A stretch of DNA of 37,005 nucleotides, from positions 1 through 37,005 of the forward strand of contig JAFGPC010000062.1 of NCBI GenBank assembly GCA_016926155.1, written 5' to 3'. This DNA comes from Sedimentisphaerales bacterium. GTDB taxonomy: Bacteria > Planctomycetota > Phycisphaerae > Sedimentisphaerales > Anaerohalosphaeraceae. The first letter of the stretch is position 1; each line of letters begins with the position of its first letter. Shown here piece by piece: positions 23,952 through 31,418 of the stretch. A model generated the notes under the pieces. It did no database searches and was not told where the DNA came from. It worked only from the letters and a program-made list of their open reading frames with translations. The translations under genes and the position numbers were made by a program.

Positions 23952-24146
23952 ATGTTGGTCCTAAGCAGACAAAAAGATGAATCAATCATGATCGGCGACG
24001 ACGTCGAAATTACAGTCGTCGATGTTCGCGGTGATAAGGTCCGGCTCGGTATCAACGCACCTCGCGAAATTTCCGTTCATCGTAAAGAAGTGTACGAAGC
24101 GATCCAGCGGGAAAAGGCTGAGAAGGAAAAAGGGGAAACAGCCTAA
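23952..24146 (+). CDS. csrA: Carbon storage regulator CsrA
   Basis: CsrA is a small dimeric RNA-binding protein that represses translation by covering GGA-containing ribosome binding sites. The 64 residues match the family throughout: [35 protein letters not shown], and the RNA-contact end of strand 5, [13 protein letters not shown]. The charged tail [11 protein letters not shown] is ordinary. AAGGAG lies 8 bases before ATG 23952, and the leader is rich in stem-loops. A terminator follows closely, so the gene is a single transcription unit. No fliW or flagellar gene is in the window. Confidence 0.96.
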   Translation: MLVLSRQKDESIMIGDDVEITVVDVRGDKVRLGINAPREISVHRKEVYEAIQREKAEKEKGETA

Positions 24147-24181
24147 AACCGACCCTGGACCTGGAATAAAAACAGACATGC

Positions 24182-24213
24182 CGGCCCCGGCTCTGCAGCC
24201 AGGGCCGTTTTTT
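24182..24213 (+). terminator. Rho-independent terminator after csrA
   Basis: cggccc (24182-24187) pairs with gggccg (24202-24207), with ggct/agcc extending the stem inward past one mismatch, and six T follow. Confidence 0.85.
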
Positions 24214-24270
24214 ATGCCTTCCCAAATTCTTAGATTATCCCAAATTCGTCTTCCTGTATCTTCGTATCGA

Positions 24271-25803
24271 TTAAACCTTATCAGCGGTTGGACAAATAAA
24301 CGGCGCACGATATTGGCGATGCAGGATCTCATTCGCGGCGGCACTGTTGGTAAAGATTTCTTTTTCAGGATTGAACTGAAGCAATGGTCCCATCGAAATC
24401 GGGTATTTGGCCAGATCGACACCATTATCCTTGAGATGCTGTAAGGTTCTGCTCAACGTTTCCACATTGTTGTCCCGGCTCTTGACCTTTTCCAGAATCG
24501 CCTTGGCTTCGGCGGGAGATACTTTATTGTCTTCACCAAGGTAGTAACTGATATTAGCCAGATGTGCCAACGCCGCTGAAAGATGACCCTGGAAGGCGTC
24601 GGAGTTGAGTTCTTCTGATTTTCGGCTGCGAACCGCCTGAAGGAAATTCCCGTAATGGTTGCCTCCACCGTTAAATTCTTTGATTATGTTACCCTTCAGA
24701 TCATATGCAATACAGTTGGTATAGGTCCTCTGGACCAGATAGCCATCGGAACCATAGAAGATGACGCCGATTTTGTTGCCTGTTGTACTGCCAAACATGG
24801 TATTGATTTGTTTGTCCGCTGAGTTGTCGACGGAAAGGCCTCGCGTCTCAAAGACCATACACTTGTCACCGTAATCGTAGATCGCCACTTCAGTGTTGGC
24901 GGTATCTCCCGCGTCCACATAGTTGGGATCATTGCGTTCGGCCTGATAACCCAGACGGCCCCCGTAGGCAATCACACTGACCGGATGACGATTGATGCCC
25001 AGTCCCCATCGGGCGATGTCCGTCTGATGCGGTCCCTGGTTCCCTGAATCGCCATTTCCATATAGCCGCTGCCAGTGCCAGTCATAATGGAACTGAGGTC
25101 GGGTAAGCTTGGGATTTGTATAAGGGGCCGGTCCACTCCATAGATTAAAATCGACCTCACTCGGAATCTTGTTCGTGTAGTTGCCCAGAGGCCCGATGGA
25201 TTTTCGGCGTTTGTAGCATAAACCTCGTGCCAGTTTCACCTCTCCGATACCGCCGTCGGCAATGAATTTCATGGCATTTTGAATAGCTGGATTAGAACGG
25301 CATTGTGTGCCCACCTGGCAAATGCGGGCATATTTTTTGGCGGCGGCTACCAACGCCGTTCCTTCCGGGATATCATGACTGATCGGTTTTTCGATGTAGG
25401 CGTCTTTACTTGCCTGCATGGCCCATACGCCGCACAGCGCATGCCAATGATTCGGAGTTGCTGTCGAAATGAAGTCAACCGATTTGTCATCATATACAAT
25501 ACGCATGTCTGTGACAAATTTGGGTCGGCGACCGGTCTTTTTTTCCACGGAGGCGCATTGTTGTTGTCCCGCTTTTTCATCCACATCAACGATATACGCA
25601 ATCTCGCAATCTTTTCGGCCGGCATAGGCGTCGATGTGGTTCCCGCCGCGACCTCGGCAGCCGATCACAGCGCAAACCAGTTTTTCGTTGGGGCTTTTGG
25701 TTTGGGCGCCGGCCACACTGTTCAGTGCAGGGGCTACATACACTGCAGAAGCCGCCACCAACATAGAGTCTTGCAAGAATTGTCGGCGTGTTTGTTTTGT
25801 CAT
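24271..25803 (-). CDS. Tat-exported Gfo/Idh/MocA-family oxidoreductase
   Basis: Family members oxidise or reduce sugars and related polyols with NAD(P). The N-terminus carries a twin-arginine signal (KQTRRQFLQDSMLVAASAV, cleavage after about residue 33), so the folded protein, with its cofactor, is exported. The Rossmann motif VIGCRGRGGNH is at 46-56, and the catalytic-region motif EKP lies at 138-140 (AYIEKPISHD). GDSGNQGPHQTDIARWGL is typical of the planctomycete exported subgroup. Length (510) fits that subgroup. AAGGAGA lies 8 bases before ATG 25803. The substrate is unknown; the neighbouring secretion-type protein fits extracytoplasmic carbohydrate work. Confidence 0.92.
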   Translation of the reverse strand: MTKQTRRQFLQDSMLVAASAVYVAPALNSVAGAQTKSPNEKLVCAVIGCRGRGGNHIDAYAGRKDCEIAYIVDVDEKAGQQQCASVEKKTGRRPKFVTDMRIVYDDKSVDFISTATPNHWHALCGVWAMQASKDAYIEKPISHDIPEGTALVAAAKKYARICQVGTQCRSNPAIQNAMKFIADGGIGEVKLARGLCYKRRKSIGPLGNYTNKIPSEVDFNLWSGPAPYTNPKLTRPQFHYDWHWQRLYGNGDSGNQGPHQTDIARWGLGINRHPVSVIAYGGRLGYQAERNDPNYVDAGDTANTEVAIYDYGDKCMVFETRGLSVDNSADKQINTMFGSTTGNKIGVIFYGSDGYLVQRTYTNCIAYDLKGNIIKEFNGGGNHYGNFLQAVRSRKSEELNSDAFQGHLSAALAHLANISYYLGEDNKVSPAEAKAILEKVKSRDNNVETLSRTLQHLKDNGVDLAKYPISMGPLLQFNPEKEIFTNSAAANEILHRQYRAPFICPTADKV

Positions 25804-25938
25804 ACGACATCTCCTTCGAATAGCAGGCCTAGATAAGCAACAAGTCCATTTTTTTCAATTCCTTCCTGTTATTCAGCCTACACGAATTTCCGGTTTTTTT
25901 CAAGGATTGAAAATGACTCCCTTTTTCTGTGTGTCCGA

Positions 25939-26691
25939 TTACGGTCGGAGCAAATTCAGAATTGTCCGAAACTCGATTGAACCAGGTCGAACCGTATCCT
26001 GCCACAGAGACGGATCGAACGCTTCTTTTGTAATGGTGAAATTAACATGTCCATCACCGAATAACGCCGTTAATCCTCTGGGGTTGTTGCCGGTCACATG
26101 AGACAGGTTGTCGTAGTCCCATATAATGTCGGTAACAACAGACTTGTTACGGTCAACCTTGCCATATTTCCCCGCGACCAGAGGAAATCGATTCACATCT
26201 TTTTCAGTACTTTGCGGATAATAGCAATATCCGATTCGCACCCAGTTATTACTCTCGGTCTCAACATTATAGTCCTGTGGCAAAGTACCCCATGAAGAAG
26301 GCCGTATATAGGATTCATACTTGAGCCAATCCAGCCGATTGGACGGACAATAGAAAAGCTGCGGCGCATCAACAAGTCCCGATTCGTACAACAGGCCCAT
26401 CTTCATCGGGGTTCGTCCCGTCGGATGGTCGGCATATTCTTTATCCCCGCGATAGGCCGTGTAGGGATGTTCCGGATCATCGTTCAAAGGCAATTTATCC
26501 TCATTGGCCTCGGCATATAGAACCAGAGCCATGCCGATCGATTTAAGACGGGATGAACAGACTACTCGTTTGGCGTGTTCCTTGGCCAGACTCAATGCCG
26601 GTATGAGAACCGCCAATAGAATACCAATTACGGCAATCACAACCAACAATTCAATTAATGTAAAACCGACTTGTTTCCTTCTGTTCACCAT
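25939..26691 (-). CDS. Type II secretion/pilin-like protein with prepilin signal
   Basis: The N-terminus is a prepilin signal: MVNRRKQVG followed by FTLIELLVVIAVIGILLAVLIPAL, with cleavage expected between Gly9 and Phe10 by prepilin peptidase. The hydrophobic helix anchors or packs the protein in a pseudopilus. The remaining part (about 40-250) is soluble, with CSSRLKSIGMALVLYAEANEDKLPLN, paired cysteines, and a C-terminal GDGHVNF similar to the H-X9-DG group common in planctomycetes. Length is 250 residues. These proteins occur in many copies per planctomycete genome and their individual roles are unknown. Confidence 0.88.
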   Translation of the reverse strand: MVNRRKQVGFTLIELLVVIAVIGILLAVLIPALSLAKEHAKRVVCSSRLKSIGMALVLYAEANEDKLPLNDDPEHPYTAYRGDKEYADHPTGRTPMKMGLLYESGLVDAPQLFYCPSNRLDWLKYESYIRPSSWGTLPQDYNVETESNNWVRIGYCYYPQSTEKDVNRFPLVAGKYGKVDRNKSVVTDIIWDYDNLSHVTGNNPRGLTALFGDGHVNFTITKEAFDPSLWQDTVRPGSIEFRTILNLLRP

Positions 26692-26767
26692 TTCCGTCTC
26701 AATGAAGACAAAAATAAAAATTCGCGGCGAATCTCCTTTCTGTTTGTAAAGCTTTCATCATGAAATA

Positions 26768-26808
26768 GAAAAACTCTCAGACCCGCATCGAAGAGAAATG
26801 CGGGCCTG
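26768..26808 (-). terminator. Rho-independent terminator after the dockerin-like gene
   Basis: Read on the minus strand an 11-base stem (caggcccgcat/atgcgggtctg, one G.T pair; plus-strand arms 26778-26788 and 26798-26808) is followed by AGAGTTTTTCT. Confidence 0.75.
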
Positions 26809-26845
26809 AGTATTGTACTTCGGATTTAATTTGTAAATAGCATCA

Positions 26846-28246
26846 TCAATTACCGCAACCGGTTAGAACATCCGTGCAATCCAGCCAATTGACAGCGATC
26901 AGGGCTACGAAATCCTCGAGATCCACAATACAGTCTTCATTCTGATCCGCTGCATTGTATGGATCCCCCGTGTTTAAGTGGGAGGCATCACAGGGATTGT
27001 CTCCAACGACAATCTGAACCGTATCGGAGGTTTGCCATTCGCTATCGTCCGCCGTCAGCATGAATTCGTATGTGCCTCTGGCTCTGATTGTTACGGATGT
27101 TGTTTCAGTATTGTCGGGGCTGATAGTCAGTCCGGGGGCGCCATTAGCCACCTGGGTCCATTGCACAGTATAAGCCCCGGGAGGATTGGGCAATCCGTCA
27201 TCAGACGTAACGCCTTCCAGGAGGATTACTTCCTGGCCGGGTGTGCCGCTCATGCCGAGCCATGCTACCTGATCCGGGCCGGCGTCGACGATAGGCGCAT
27301 CATTATTGTTTGTGTAGAAATTCCAGGTCGAACCGAGGATCAGATCGGCCGGCGGCTCTCCCAGGCTGGGATCGTGGCAATCCACAATCCAGTAATATGT
27401 TGTCCTATTCGCCAGCGGGACGAAACTGGGGAAATTGGCCGCACTCAGTTCAATACTTGAGACATCTGCATCGAGCATAACTATGTCCATTTGCATCCGA
27501 TTCGGATCGGTGCCAAAATAAACATCACAGAAAATGGAATTACCGGGAGTATTGGGATCCGGATTCGTCCAGGACAAAGCCGACAGGCTTGTAGGGATGG
27601 TATTTGCCCGGTGAGCGGGGATCGGATTACGGGCGCCTTTGAGCCGTTCGGTCACATTGATGACGGGCCGCTGTGCTTCCACGTCATGATCATGCGTGGA
27701 AAAATTGAGAAGATTGGGAGAATTATGCAGGACAAACTGTACGATTCCGTCCGTGTCGTTCTGCAGAGCCTCCAGAACATCGATATCGAACGAATCCCCT
27801 GCCATTCCATCGGTAAACTCTATTGTTGTCAGGAGGGTTGTTTGGGTCGGATCCAGCAATCCTAAATCATCAGGATTGTTACCGGGCGCATTGTTCCAGG
27901 TAATGTCTCTTTCTCCCCAGTCAATATTTTCGCGGTAGTCATCGTTGACATAAGAAACATCGCATCTTTGATTACCGTCTTTTCCCTCGTGCAGAGACAC
28001 GGTCAGCATGGCTGTTTCCAGGCTGCCGACATCCAGGTCGCCAAGGTTGAATTTGATCCAGGATTTGCCTCCATTCGAGGAAGCCCTGACGCTGAGCTTG
28101 CTGCTGTCGCTGCGATTTTCATCAGCACGGGTTCCGCCTTCTGTCCTGCAACTGACCTCGGCGGGAATAGGAGGAATATTTGCCCACATATATCCTCCAA
28201 GAAAACACATTATTACAAATAAAACACATACTTTACTCGCTCTCAT
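26846..28246 (-). CDS. Secreted multidomain protein with dockerin-like C-terminus
   Basis: A signal peptide (about 1-22, VCVLFVIMCFLGGYMWA) leads into a DNRLRE/CBM96-like beta domain (about 45-200; KSWIKFNLGDLDVGSLETAMLTVSL, DITWNNAPGNNPDD). Next come a region with a fibronectin-like look (LSWTNPDPNTPGNSIFCDVYFGTDPN) and a PKD-like module (VDAGPDQVAWLG ... VQWTQVANG ... YEFMLTADD). The C-terminus, NAADQNEDCIVDLEDFVALI followed by AVNWLDC, is the calcium-loop dockerin-like module seen in Phycisphaerae. No enzyme domain is visible. I chose ATG 28246, 8 bases after GGAGG; an ATG at 28252 is too close. Binding or display of polysaccharide-related proteins is inferred. Confidence 0.85.
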   Translation of the reverse strand: MRASKVCVLFVIMCFLGGYMWANIPPIPAEVSCRTEGGTRADENRSDSSKLSVRASSNGGKSWIKFNLGDLDVGSLETAMLTVSLHEGKDGNQRCDVSYVNDDYRENIDWGERDITWNNAPGNNPDDLGLLDPTQTTLLTTIEFTDGMAGDSFDIDVLEALQNDTDGIVQFVLHNSPNLLNFSTHDHDVEAQRPVINVTERLKGARNPIPAHRANTIPTSLSALSWTNPDPNTPGNSIFCDVYFGTDPNRMQMDIVMLDADVSSIELSAANFPSFVPLANRTTYYWIVDCHDPSLGEPPADLILGSTWNFYTNNNDAPIVDAGPDQVAWLGMSGTPGQEVILLEGVTSDDGLPNPPGAYTVQWTQVANGAPGLTISPDNTETTSVTIRARGTYEFMLTADDSEWQTSDTVQIVVGDNPCDASHLNTGDPYNAADQNEDCIVDLEDFVALIAVNWLDCTDVLTGCGN

Positions 28247-28252
28247 TTTCAT

Positions 28253-28638
28253 TTCCTCCGATTCATAAAGTGAAATAGATTAATTTCTTTCATAAGTATG
28301 CTGATCCGGACAGGGATTGTCGGAAGAGGGGAAAAGGGGAAATATACTGCGACATCTTCTGCCGTTTTTGATCCATCCGGCGGAATGAGAGGCCGACGAG
28401 TTGGAAAAACACCCATTCGACACATACATTTCCATCCTCCAAGTGATACAAGCCACATATTGGCGCATTTAAACGTATCACTCCGGATACTGAAATTCAA
28501 GAAGAAAGTGAAAAACTCTAAACAGATTGTGATCCTTGAGGACGAAAGGATTGGAAGAATTGTCTACTGCAAAATACCTGCAATATTACCTTTCGGATTG
28601 TGACGGATGACTGAATTGGGACGAAAAAAGATTTCTTG
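28253..28638. other. Intergenic region without a supported gene
   Basis: These 386 bases separate glnS from the dockerin-like gene. Several short frames are open but none has coding character. The one notable element is an 8-base inverted repeat, agtgatac (28442-28449) and gtatcact (28475-28482), 25 bases apart, about 200 bases upstream of the dockerin-like gene. Confidence 0.5.
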
Positions 28639-30330
28639 CTATGATTTTTGCTTTTGTTGCTCTTTAGCCCAGGTGTCGCGTAGCGTAACCGTGCGGTTGA
28701 AGATCATCCGTTCGGAGGAGGAATCCGGATCGACACAGAAATAACCCAAACGTTCAAACTGGTATCGAGACATCTCTTCAGCGTTTTGCAGAGAAGGTTC
28801 GACTTTGCAGCCGGTGAGTACCTCTAAAGAATTAGGATTCAGGTGGACGGTGAAGTCCTGTCCTTCTTCAACCTGATCGGGATTTTCCTGTGTAAACAAA
28901 TGGTCGTACAGCCGTACTTCGGTATCCAGCACATGGGCGGCGCTGACCCAGTGCAGAGTGGCCTTGACCTTTCGACCGTCCGGAGCATCCCCGCCCTTTG
29001 TAGCCGGATCGTACGTACAACGCAATTCAATTACATTTCCTTCCCGGTCTTTGATGACATCTGTGCAGGTGATAAAATAAGCGTATCGCAGGCGTACTTC
29101 CCGCCCCGGCGCCAGACGGAAAAACTTCTTCGGCGGATTTTCCATGAAGTCATCCTGTTCGATATAGAGTTCTTTGGAAAACGGCACCTTTCGGGTTCCG
29201 GCGGACTCATTTTCCGGATTGTTAATCGCCTCCATCTGTTCGGTTTGACCATCCGGATAATTTGTGATAACAACTTTAAGCGGCCGCAAGACAGCCATCA
29301 CACGCGGCGAGGTCTTGTTGAGATCCTGGCGTAAGCAGTGTTCCAGCAATTGAAAATCCACAGTGCTGTTAAACTTGTTGACACCGATGATCCTGCAGAA
29401 CTCGCGGATAGCCGCCGGCGAGTAGCCGCGCCGTCGCATACCACTGATCGTCGGCATCCGCGGATCGTCCCAGCCGTTGACATGTCCATCCTGCACAAGC
29501 CGCAACAGCTTGCGCTTGCTCATGACGGTATAGGTCAGGTTCAACCGGGCAAACTCGATCTGCTGTGGATGATAGATGCCAAGCTGATCGAGAAACCAGT
29601 CATACAGTGGCCGATGATTTTCGAATTCCAGTGTACAGATCGAATGCGTGATGTTCTCGATACTGTCCTCCAGTCCGTGAGCCCAGTCATACATCGGATA
29701 GATACACCATGCGTCGCCGGTACGATGGTGCAAAGCATGCAGAATGCGATACATAACCGGATCGCGCATATTCAGGTTGGGATGGGCCATATCGATTTTG
29801 GCCCGTAAGGTCCGACTGCCGTCTGGAAACTCGCCGTTCCGCATCCTTTCAAACAAATCGAGATTTTCCTCGATGCCGCGATTGCGGTAGGGGCTTTCCT
29901 TGCCTGGCTCGGTAAGCGTACCACGATATTCGCGCGTCTGCTCGGCAGTCAGATCACAAACATATGCTTTACCGGCCTTGATTAACTGGACCGCCCATTC
30001 ATACATCTGTTTGAAGTAGTCGCTACCGAAATACAGATGCTCCCCCCAGTCCCAGCCAAGCCATTGGACATTGTTTTTGATCGACTCGACATACTCTTCC
30101 TCTTCCTTGGTCGGATTGGTGTCGTCAAAACGAAGATGGCAGCGTCCTCCGAATTCGGCGGCAATACCGAAGTTCAGACAGATGCTCTTGGCATGACCGA
30201 TGTGCAAATAACCATTAGGTTCGGGGGGAAAACGTGTCACTACCCGGCCATCCCATTTGCCGGTTTCACAATCTTCGGCCACGATCTGCCGAATAAAATC
30301 CAGCCTCTCGGCTGATTCTCCATTACTCAT
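28639..30330 (-). CDS. glnS: Glutaminyl-tRNA synthetase
   Basis: This class I aminoacyl-tRNA synthetase attaches glutamine to tRNA-Gln. The 563-residue protein has [18 protein letters not shown] with the HIGH motif at 43-46, the [18 protein letters not shown] segment, the tRNA-Gln recognition part [15 protein letters not shown], and the KMSKS-type loop VMSKRK at 269-274. The C-terminal beta-barrel anticodon-binding domain (about 340-555) distinguishes it from the GluRS type. Length matches bacterial GlnRS. Its presence suggests direct charging of tRNA-Gln. It lies 160 bases downstream of the thymidylate synthase gene on the same strand. Confidence 0.96.
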   Translation of the reverse strand: MSNGESAERLDFIRQIVAEDCETGKWDGRVVTRFPPEPNGYLHIGHAKSICLNFGIAAEFGGRCHLRFDDTNPTKEEEEYVESIKNNVQWLGWDWGEHLYFGSDYFKQMYEWAVQLIKAGKAYVCDLTAEQTREYRGTLTEPGKESPYRNRGIEENLDLFERMRNGEFPDGSRTLRAKIDMAHPNLNMRDPVMYRILHALHHRTGDAWCIYPMYDWAHGLEDSIENITHSICTLEFENHRPLYDWFLDQLGIYHPQQIEFARLNLTYTVMSKRKLLRLVQDGHVNGWDDPRMPTISGMRRRGYSPAAIREFCRIIGVNKFNSTVDFQLLEHCLRQDLNKTSPRVMAVLRPLKVVITNYPDGQTEQMEAINNPENESAGTRKVPFSKELYIEQDDFMENPPKKFFRLAPGREVRLRYAYFITCTDVIKDREGNVIELRCTYDPATKGGDAPDGRKVKATLHWVSAAHVLDTEVRLYDHLFTQENPDQVEEGQDFTVHLNPNSLEVLTGCKVEPSLQNAEEMSRYQFERLGYFCVDPDSSSERMIFNRTVTLRDTWAKEQQKQKS

Positions 30331-30490
30331 GTCCTGATCCTTGTCCTGAATTTCCCATCCGATTTGCCGTTCGAATCCGAATAGACCGGGAACAACTTTC
30401 GAGGCAAGATTTCATACCCCCCACAACATACTCGGCAAAATCAACTTACGCAATGAAAAATGCGGTCTGCTTCGAAACAAGATTTGCCAA

Positions 30491-31378
30491 TCAGCCTCTG
30501 GCCTTGGCGTACCAGTCCGGATCCTGGGCCAGTTTCTGCCGGGCTTCCTCGGTCATCATAGCAAACGCCGGATGCGTGCTTTCCCACGCTCGGCCGGTAT
30601 ATGGGCTGGTCCGCATCTTTTCAACTTCTTTTTCAGCGTCATGAAAGTAGGAACCGTAGATATGCAGAGAATCGCTGATATCGACATATCGTCCCACGCG
30701 AACCGACCTATCGATACGAGCAGCAATTTCATCGGCAATAGTTCGTTGCAGATCAGTCAGGGCGTAGACATTCATGAACCATGCCTTATAAAGGTCACGG
30801 GATCGCCAGTGTGTGTTCATGTTCAGTACCCATTCACCGCCGTCGTCGATCAGGCGGCACCAGATCCGCTGCAGGCAGGGCGGATCATCTGTTGTCGGGT
30901 CGGCTGTCGGCATCCATGTGATGGCTTGGGCCCGCCGTGAATGGCCGGTGCGAGTCAGATTATCGATGATGTATCGAATCTGGTCTATCGCGGCAAACGG
31001 CTTGGGACTGTCCGGATTACGCAGGTCTTCGGTAGGGCAATAGGAGAACAATCGTTCATGGTAGGTATACGTCCACTTGCCGGCGACAGGATCGATCCAG
31101 TGATCGTGGATACCGTTGACGACTTCCTGTCTATACGCCTCCAGCTCTTCCGGTCCGCCGGGAAAGTTTTTATGAATCCGCGGCTCGTTGAACGGATCGG
31201 TGACGGTGATCATGACCGTAGCGTCCTTACTGGGCGGATCGTCGGGTTTATCGTATTGGGTTCTGACCTCGACACCATTGTCCCAGACGGCCAAAACCGC
31301 CTGCTCCCAGGCCTGCGGAAGACAATCGGCTGTGATCGCAATCGTGGGAATACTCCCGGTTTGTGTCGCGGTGATCAT
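30491..31378 (-). CDS. Divergent thymidylate-synthase-family protein
   Basis: Thymidylate synthase methylates dUMP with methylenetetrahydrofolate; relatives hydroxymethylate dCMP or dUMP. Catalytic landmarks can be matched to E. coli ThyA: Cys168 in PPCLQR (Cys146), Arg192 and Asp195 in WRSRD (Arg166, Asp169), Asn203 in WFMN (Asn177), His239 and Tyr241 in LHIYG (His207, Tyr209). The rest is unlike the usual bacterial enzyme and recalls archaeal-type sequences (VLNMNTHWRSRDLYKAWFMN). At 295 residues it has extra segments. The start is ATG 31378 with GGAGG 8 bases upstream; an upstream ORF start at 31549 would overlap the preceding gene. dTMP synthesis is likely but a modified-pyrimidine role is possible. 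Confidence 0.82.
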   Translation of the reverse strand: MITATQTGSIPTIAITADCLPQAWEQAVLAVWDNGVEVRTQYDKPDDPPSKDATVMITVTDPFNEPRIHKNFPGGPEELEAYRQEVVNGIHDHWIDPVAGKWTYTYHERLFSYCPTEDLRNPDSPKPFAAIDQIRYIIDNLTRTGHSRRAQAITWMPTADPTTDDPPCLQRIWCRLIDDGGEWVLNMNTHWRSRDLYKAWFMNVYALTDLQRTIADEIAARIDRSVRVGRYVDISDSLHIYGSYFHDAEKEVEKMRTSPYTGRAWESTHPAFAMMTEEARQKLAQDPDWYAKARG

Positions 31379-31418
31379 CGTCTTTCCTCCGTGAAATCGA
31401 GTTGACGGTTTCGATTTG

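Noticed and set aside
28249-28603. Short ORFs on both strands before glnS
   Set aside because: Several frames are open at once, the products are Cys/Met-rich without family character, and they overlap the leader of the dockerin-like gene.
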